Shown in pieces: positions 62,957 to 64,000 of a DNA stretch of 64,000 bases; positions within the stretch are counted from its first letter, which is position 1; each line of letters opens with the position of its first letter. The DNA lies in the IMG/VR virus record IMGVR_UViG_3300021197_001928, positions 31,830-95,829 of that record; one strand, written 5' to 3'. The stretch comes from a virus. The notes beneath the pieces are model-generated. The model saw only the letters and a list, made by a program, of their open reading frames with translations, ran no database searches and was not told where the DNA came from. The position numbers and the translations under genes are program-made.

Positions 62957-63303
62957 TTTACTTTTTCCGGGGGATACGCTTCAATTCGAACTTGAGCGTC
63001 GATACAAATAGTATGTTTTTCAATTTCCTCAATCAGGTCGGGGTGTATTTCGAGTATTGATGATGACAGTCTAAACCACCATGTATCCCAAATATTTTTC
63101 CGGTCCCTATCAACCTTCTTGCAGCGAAGCACCATTTGGTGCATTCCTCTCTTAACTTCGAGTTGACTACAGTGTGATTTCCGCAGTTTTTTTTCTAGCC
63201 TAACTAAACAATCAACTCCGCCCATTACACCACGAGCTTTTTCAATTTGTTTATTAGTCGTCATACAACTACCAAGTGTTAATAAAAATAATAAATTGAA
63301 CAT
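62953..63303 (-). CDS. Small lipoprotein, 116 residues
   Basis: Signal peptide MFNLLFLLTLGSC with lipobox LGSC (Cys13). Mature part is basic with several Cys and a C-terminal beta strand (ICIDAQVRIEAYPPEKVK). Could be a spanin-like outer-membrane component of lysis, but no partner is evident; other roles are possible. CTATTTA lies 19 nt upstream. Confidence 0.72.
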   Translation of the reverse strand: MFNLLFLLTLGSCMTTNKQIEKARGVMGGVDCLVRLEKKLRKSHCSQLEVKRGMHQMVLRCKKVDRDRKNIWDTWWFRLSSSILEIHPDLIEEIEKHTICIDAQVRIEAYPPEKVK

Positions 63304-63322
63304 ATTATACCTTTGTTAGTAG

Positions 63323-63329
63323 TAAATAG
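63323..63329 (-). promoter_or_regulatory. CTATTTA motif before the small lipoprotein
   Basis: Minus-strand CTATTTAC, 19 nt before ATG 63303; AAAGG is the ribosome site. Heads a unit of one lipoprotein and two leader proteins. Confidence 0.5.
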
Positions 63330-63372
63330 TCTCAAAACCGTGAATTTTTTTTGAAAAATTTTTAAATTTAGT

Positions 63373-63401
63373 TTGACAACTTAAAGCGTTTATGTTATGT
63401 T
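63373..63401 (+). promoter_or_regulatory. Sigma70-type promoter, plus strand, with palindrome
   Basis: TTGACA (63373-63378), 17-bp spacer ending TGT, TATGTT (63396-63401). The -10 box lies in an inverted repeat TTATGT-N5-ACATAA (63395-63411), a possible operator for the gene at 63432. Confidence 0.65.
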
Positions 63402-63431
63402 ATATACATAACGAAACAACAGGAGAAAGTT

Positions 63432-63899
63432 ATGAAACAACAGTTTGAACACACAAAAAATCCAAGAGCGGTCTTCGACAAATTTAAACTTATGTGGCAT
63501 ATAAAAGGAAATTATAGTATACACGAAGGTAAAGTTAAAAAGTCTATTATTCAAAAGCAGGTACCCTATAAAACAATAGAGCTAATTCAGAAAGAACCTA
63601 GTTTAGATCAGTACCTGCGTCTTAGACAAGATTTAATCTATCTTGACGATAATGGTAAAACTAACATCTCAAAAACCAAAGAAAACGTTAGGGATGATTT
63701 AATTAAACTAAAAAAATACCTTGAGGAAGATATGAAGTTAGAAGGGGGCTTTCTAGATCATTGCATTGAGAATGGCTTTGAACACAAGCAACCGCCCCAA
63801 CCAAAACTTAAACGTTTAAACAAAAGAAAACAAAGGAAGTTAGATGAGTTAATGAGTCTAGGGCTCAAGAAAAAAACCCAAATCTCGGAAATTTCTTAG
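63432..63899 (+). CDS. Unknown basic protein, 155 residues
   Basis: Lys-rich, helical; starts MKQQFEHTKNPRAVFDKFKL and ends in a basic tail (KLKRLNKRKQRKLDEL). Possible nucleic-acid-binding protein. AGGAGAAAG lies before the ATG. Sigma70-type promoter and palindrome upstream suggest early, possibly regulated, expression. Confidence 0.7.
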   Translation: MKQQFEHTKNPRAVFDKFKLMWHIKGNYSIHEGKVKKSIIQKQVPYKTIELIQKEPSLDQYLRLRQDLIYLDDNGKTNISKTKENVRDDLIKLKKYLEEDMKLEGGFLDHCIENGFEHKQPPQPKLKRLNKRKQRKLDELMSLGLKKKTQISEIS

Positions 63900-64000
63900 A
63901 TATATTGAATGTACCTCCTTCGTCGCCCCGAAAAACTCCCTTTACTTGGGACTTATTTCATCGTCCATAAGGTCGGGGAGTAGGGGGATCTAGGGGGGAG
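63900..64000. other. Non-coding end of window
   Basis: 101 bp after the last plus-strand gene. G-rich towards the end, with a weak six-base inverted repeat (CCCCGA at 63926 and TCGGGG at 63973). No gene, promoter or terminator can be supported. Confidence 0.4.

Noticed and set aside
63926-63978. CCCCGA/TCGGGG pair near the window end
   Set aside because: Short stem, long loop and no context beyond base 64000; structured RNA cannot be supported.

Overview
The window looks like the late/virion half of a large, T4-related tailed phage (a contractile-tail myovirus) of a Gram-negative, probably aquatic bacterium. The supporting genes are a gp6-type baseplate wedge protein, a gp25-type wedge protein, a gp5-like hub with an M23 peptidase, a gp55-like late sigma factor and a PIN-PhoH ATPase. 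Many very large virion proteins carry LamG or DNRLRE-like domains. The DNA is A+T rich, coding density is very high, and stop/start overlaps (ATGA, TAATG, TGATG) are common. The host is not identified. Three predicted lipoproteins, one with a von Willebrand A domain, suggest a host with an outer membrane. No tRNA, CRISPR array or insertion sequence was seen.

Layout. 1-24,900 (all minus strand) is the tail/baseplate block: a partial giant virion protein, a 2141-residue LamG protein, a 510-residue DNRLRE-like protein, gp6, gp25, a 2228-residue structural protein, a 318-residue protein, the hub/peptidase, then the gp55-like sigma factor and small genes. 24,894-39,474 is a glycan island of about 18 tightly packed genes: a nucleotide-sugar dehydratase, several glycosyltransferases, a sulfotransferase, a split transketolase, a nucleotidyltransferase-RpiB fusion, a PfkB sugar kinase, a KdsC-like phosphatase, a shortened DegT aminotransferase and a GNAT enzyme. 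39,485-51,000 holds a PD-(D/E)XK nuclease, a metalloprotease, PIN-PhoH, a 1556-residue giant protein, an HldE-C-like nucleotidyltransferase, an HNH nuclease and a eukaryotic-type phosphomannomutase. 51,000-64,000 is an accessory region of small proteins. Many of these begin with one of two repeated leader peptides that look like capsid-targeting propeptides. The region also has two lipoproteins and a vWA lipoprotein, a HAD-NUDIX-basic-tail fusion and a few plus-strand genes.

Regulation can be read from the sequence. One class of sites is sigma70-like: TTGACA, exactly 17 bp, then TATAAT/TATATT, usually preceded by GT. It precedes presumed early or accessory genes on both strands. A second motif, CTATTTA, lies 7-30 nt upstream of start codons of mainly virion and leader-peptide genes, always in the gene's own direction (including the plus-strand gene at 60,138). 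I propose it as the late promoter read with the gp55-like factor.

The most interesting hypotheses are (i) a battery of head-packaged, protease-matured effector proteins sharing leader peptides, and (ii) a phage-borne route to an activated heptose-like sugar (transketolase, isomerase, PfkB kinase, HAD phosphatase, nucleotidyltransferases) feeding the glycan island.
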